The notes under the pieces are model-generated. The model saw only the letters and a list, made by a program, of their open reading frames with translations. It searched no databases and was not told the DNA's origin. Shown one piece after another: positions 4,814 to 6,705 of a stretch of DNA of 6,705 nucleotides. Source of the stretch: Thermoplasmata archaeon (GTDB lineage: Archaea; Thermoplasmatota; Thermoplasmata; Lutacidiplasmatales; UBA184); assembly GCA_030043545.1 (NCBI GenBank), contig JASHXM010000069.1, positions 1 through 6,705 on the forward strand. Reading direction: 5' to 3'. The translations under genes and the position numbers were made by a program. Each line of letters opens with the position of its first letter. The stretch's first letter is position 1.

Positions 4814-6238
4814 ATGGCGCGGCACGGCGGATTAGCGGTGGTCGTGGCGGTGATGATGACGGCCGGGTTCCTTCCGGCCGTGGCGGGCGTCGGCCTCGGG
4901 GCGACGGTGGTCGTCTCCGCGGTGGCGCAGATCGAGCTCGAGTCGACGTACGTCTCGCCGGCGTTGATGCACGCGGGCGTTCCCGGAAGCTGCGGGGTGC
5001 TCCACTGCTACACGCCGCAGGAGATCCAGCAGGCGTACAACTACAACCAGAGCTACGCGGCCGTCGGTGGGTACGCGAACGCAGGGAAGGGCCAGACGAT
5101 CGTCATCTTCGACGCGTTCGGAGACCCGAACGTCACGAAGGACCTCGGCATCTTCGACTCCGCGTTCGGACTGCCGCCGGCAAAACTGAACGTCATCTGC
5201 CCGGCCGGCTGCCCGACGCTCGACCTGACCGGCGACACGAACCTCTCGCTGAACGAGATCGGCTGGACGCAGGAGATCACGCTCGACACGCAGTACTCGC
5301 ACGCGATGGCGCCGGCGGCGACGATCGACCTCGTGGTCGCCACCTCCAACGAGAACTCGGCGATGGTCGTGGCGGAGCAGTACGCCCTCGAGCACCACCT
5401 GGGGAACATCTGGTCCCAGAGCTTCGGCACCCCCGAGTGCACGTTCACGCCCGGGGCGAGCTCCCCGTGGTTCGCCGAGAACAACGCGATCTTCGCGAAG
5501 GCGGCCGCGGAAGGGATCACGATCTTCGCGTCGGCGGGCGACCTCGCGGCCCAGAACGGCTGCGCCGGCCCCTCGGCGAGCTACCCGGCGGACAACCCGC
5601 TCAACATCGCCGTCACGGGGACGTTCCTCAACATCTCGTTCCCGTCGACCGAGACGGTCGCGAGCCCGCTCCAGTCGGCGCGCGGCTCGTACGGTCACGA
5701 GACGACGTGGAACGACTTCGAGAACCCGGACCTGCAGCCGTACGGGGTCGTCTACGGTGTGACGGGCGGAGCGCCGAGCGACTACTTCCCGGCGCCGATC
5801 TACCAGCTCATCCACCCGGTGACGCCGTACACCTGCACGGGCGGCACGCCGGCGACCTGCTCGGCCGGGACGCCGTACCACTCGTTCGGCAAGGTGTCGG
5901 CGGATGTCGCCTACGACGCCGGGGTCGACGGAGGCGTGATCGGCTACTACGATGCGTCGCCCGCGCTGGCCGCCGGGTTCTACATCTTCGGCGGAACGAG
6001 CGCCGGGTCGCCGCAGTGGGCGGCGATCACGGCGATCGCCTCTCAGCTCCACCACGGGCTGCCGCTCGGCGACTTCGCCCCGATCCTCTACCTGCTGCTC
6101 GGAAGCTCCCGACTGCACGACGTGACCGTGGGCTCGAACGCCGCGGAACCCGGGGTCGGGTTCCTCGCGACGCCGGGCTGGGACGCGGCGACCGGGGTCG
6201 GTTCGCCGAACGTCGGAGCGCTCGCGCCGCTACTGTAG
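4814..6238 (+). CDS. Secreted sedolisin-type serine peptidase (S53 family), no propeptide evident
   Basis: This 474-residue protein is a serine-carboxyl peptidase expected to work outside the cell at acid pH. A hydrophobic signal segment spans about 7-36, with a plausible cleavage after AVA38. The family triad is visible: Glu154 and Asp158 in EITLD, Ser396 in GGTSAGSP. The oxyanion-hole acid is Asp243 in SAGD, although the following residues are LAA where many members have SGA. DVTVGSN (436-442) and GWDAATGVGSPN (455-466) form the calcium site. Eight cysteines (60, 65, 129, 133, 209, 250, 341, 349) could make disulfides. Most S53 enzymes carry a propeptide of nearly 200 residues. Here the catalytic domain begins about residue 66 (YTPQEIQQAYN), leaving no room for one. 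ATG 4814 is supported by the TATA-like element. The frame is open upstream to 4625, but that sequence is not signal- or prodomain-like. Confidence 0.93.
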   Translation: MARHGGLAVVVAVMMTAGFLPAVAGVGLGATVVVSAVAQIELESTYVSPALMHAGVPGSCGVLHCYTPQEIQQAYNYNQSYAAVGGYANAGKGQTIVIFDAFGDPNVTKDLGIFDSAFGLPPAKLNVICPAGCPTLDLTGDTNLSLNEIGWTQEITLDTQYSHAMAPAATIDLVVATSNENSAMVVAEQYALEHHLGNIWSQSFGTPECTFTPGASSPWFAENNAIFAKAAAEGITIFASAGDLAAQNGCAGPSASYPADNPLNIAVTGTFLNISFPSTETVASPLQSARGSYGHETTWNDFENPDLQPYGVVYGVTGGAPSDYFPAPIYQLIHPVTPYTCTGGTPATCSAGTPYHSFGKVSADVAYDAGVDGGVIGYYDASPALAAGFYIFGGTSAGSPQWAAITAIASQLHHGLPLGDFAPILYLLLGSSRLHDVTVGSNAAEPGVGFLATPGWDAATGVGSPNVGALAPLL

Positions 6239-6251
6239 GGCCGGCGCCGAC

Positions 6252-6300
6252 GCCCCGGGTCCCGCCGACCCGGGGCAACCCTTTCCTCCCGTTTTCTCGC
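6252..6300 (+). terminator. Hairpin plus T-rich terminator after the S53 gene
   Basis: A perfect 10-base-pair stem, GCCCCGGGTC (6252-6261) with GACCCGGGGC (6267-6276), encloses a 5-base loop. It is followed by a pyrimidine stretch with CTTTCC and GTTTTCTC (6281-6298). It starts 14 bases after the peptidase stop codon, so it fits transcription termination of that gene. Archaeal termination relies mainly on T-runs, and the hairpin may protect the RNA end. Confidence 0.65.
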
Positions 6301-6314
6301 CTGCCGTGGGGGAA

Positions 6315-6328
6315 CGGCGGCTCCGCCG
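6315..6328 (-). repeat. Small inverted repeat just beyond the AbrB-type gene
   Basis: CGGCGG (6315-6320) and CCGCCG (6323-6328) are perfect complements separated by two bases, 6 bases past the minus-strand stop at 6334. It may mark the 3' end of that transcript. It is short and G+C-rich, so the evidence is weak. Confidence 0.25.
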
Positions 6329-6333
6329 GAGGA

Positions 6334-6657
6334 CTACCCCCGAGCGATCGAGCTGAGCAGGGGACCGTACGTTCGCCGGACCGAGTCGGCGAGCGCATCG
6401 GCCCGGACCAGTCCGAGGCAGCAGACCTGGTCGCCTTGCGACCACGAGACCACCGCGATCTTGTCCCCCGCCACGATCCCGGCCGACGCGCGAACCTCCT
6501 TCGGGAGGACCATCTGACCCCGCGCATCGATCCGCACGACCGCTTCGACCGAGCAGCCGCCCCCCACGCCGCTCCCGCAGCACCCGCCGCCTCCGCAGCA
6601 GTCCGGGCCGCAGCAGTCCGCTCCCCCGCTCTCCGCCTTCTCGGCTCGCTTCGGCAT
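6334..6657 (-). CDS. Cys-rich AbrB/SpoVT-type regulator, HgcAB-associated (HgcC)-like
   Basis: The 107-residue protein joins a cysteine-rich head to a swapped-hairpin AbrB domain. The head has pairs Cys15-16, Cys20-21 and Cys26-27 plus Cys35 in a Gly-rich run (GADCCGPDCCGGGGCC). The AbrB core VRIDARGQMVLPKEVRASAGIVAGDKI (41-67) is a textbook DNA-binding beta hairpin, followed by Cys79-80 in DQVCCLGLVRAD and a helix ending YGPLLSSIARG. This combination matches small AbrB proteins described as HgcAB-associated, which also occur in genomes without mercury methylation. No hgcA or hgcB gene is in the window. The clustered cysteines suggest binding of a soft metal, metalloid or Fe-S, hence a metal- or redox-controlled repressor; that is inference. 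ATG 6657 has GAGGAG (6666-6661) close upstream. Confidence 0.85.
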   Translation of the reverse strand: MPKRAEKAESGGADCCGPDCCGGGGCCGSGVGGGCSVEAVVRIDARGQMVLPKEVRASAGIVAGDKIAVVSWSQGDQVCCLGLVRADALADSVRRTYGPLLSSIARG

Positions 6658-6676
6658 CGTCTCCTCGCGGCACCTA

Positions 6677-6705
6677 CAATATCAGATTATTTAATCCATT
6701 CTGAT
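6677..6705 (-). promoter_or_regulatory. AT-rich promoter with inverted repeat of the AbrB-type gene
   Basis: This is the most A/T-rich stretch in the window. On the minus strand TTAAATAA (6694-6687) is centred about 33 bases before ATG 6657, and CTGATATT (6685-6678) about 24 bases before it. Either could be the TATA box. Around the first, ATCAGA (6681-6686) and TCTGAT (6700-6705) form a perfect 6-base inverted repeat with a 13-base spacer, plus an inner GATTA-AA-TAATC symmetry. A bound dimer here would cover the TATA element, as expected for an autoregulated repressor. The repeat touches the window edge and may extend further. Confidence 0.5.

Noticed and set aside
4850..4859. Box C-like TGATGATGA as a possible C/D guide RNA, given nearby nop5
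   Set aside because: It lies in codons of the peptidase signal peptide, and no paired D/C'/D' boxes are seen at proper spacing.
4832..6118. 428-codon minus-strand open frame antisense to the S53 gene
   Set aside because: Composed almost wholly of Arg, Val, Asp, Gly and Ala from reversed C/G-ending codons; the plus strand has the full S53 triad.
1..6705. CRISPR array or tandem repeats
   Set aside because: No regularly spaced direct repeats were found; the repeats present are single inverted repeats.

Overview
The window looks like chromosomal DNA from a very GC-rich archaeon (roughly 70% G+C by eye). The archaeal call rests on three things. There is a Nop5-type box C/D RNP core protein. There is a tRNA-Thr(GGU) with no encoded CCA. 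Most genes have a TATA-like element about 25-30 bases before the start codon, which implies leaderless mRNAs. A secreted sedolisin (S53) peptidase together with high G+C suggests an acid-tolerant member of the Thermoplasmatota. That lineage call is inference.

Layout, left to right: the C-terminal end of an amidohydrolase (+, 1-117); a divergent lipoate-protein-ligase-like protein (-, 125-823); a thioredoxin-fold redoxin with a CNHC centre (+, 888-1439); Nop5 (-, 1401-2426), whose 3' end overlaps the redoxin by 39 bases; an enoyl-CoA hydratase (+, 2612-3502); tRNA-Thr one base after it (3504-3576); a 211-base gap with three inverted repeats; a VOC/glyoxalase-fold protein (-, 3788-4174); a two-helix membrane protein (-, 4363-4635); a secreted S53 peptidase apparently without a propeptide (+, 4814-6238); a terminator-like hairpin; and a Cys-rich AbrB-type regulator related to HgcAB-associated proteins (-, 6334-6657). 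An AT-rich inverted repeat upstream of the regulator runs to the window edge.

Strand alternates at almost every gene, so there are no evident operons. Each gene seems to carry its own promoter, and in several cases the TATA-like element decides which start codon is right (hydratase, peptidase, membrane protein). The genes do not form one pathway. They are a mix of housekeeping functions (tRNA, Nop5), acyl-CoA metabolism, thiol redox, protein degradation outside the cell, and one possible metal- or thiol-responsive regulator. The points most worth a second look are the Cys-rich regulator with its inverted repeat, the missing lysine in the lipoate-ligase-like protein, the missing propeptide of the S53 peptidase, and the tRNA promoter apparently embedded in a coding sequence.
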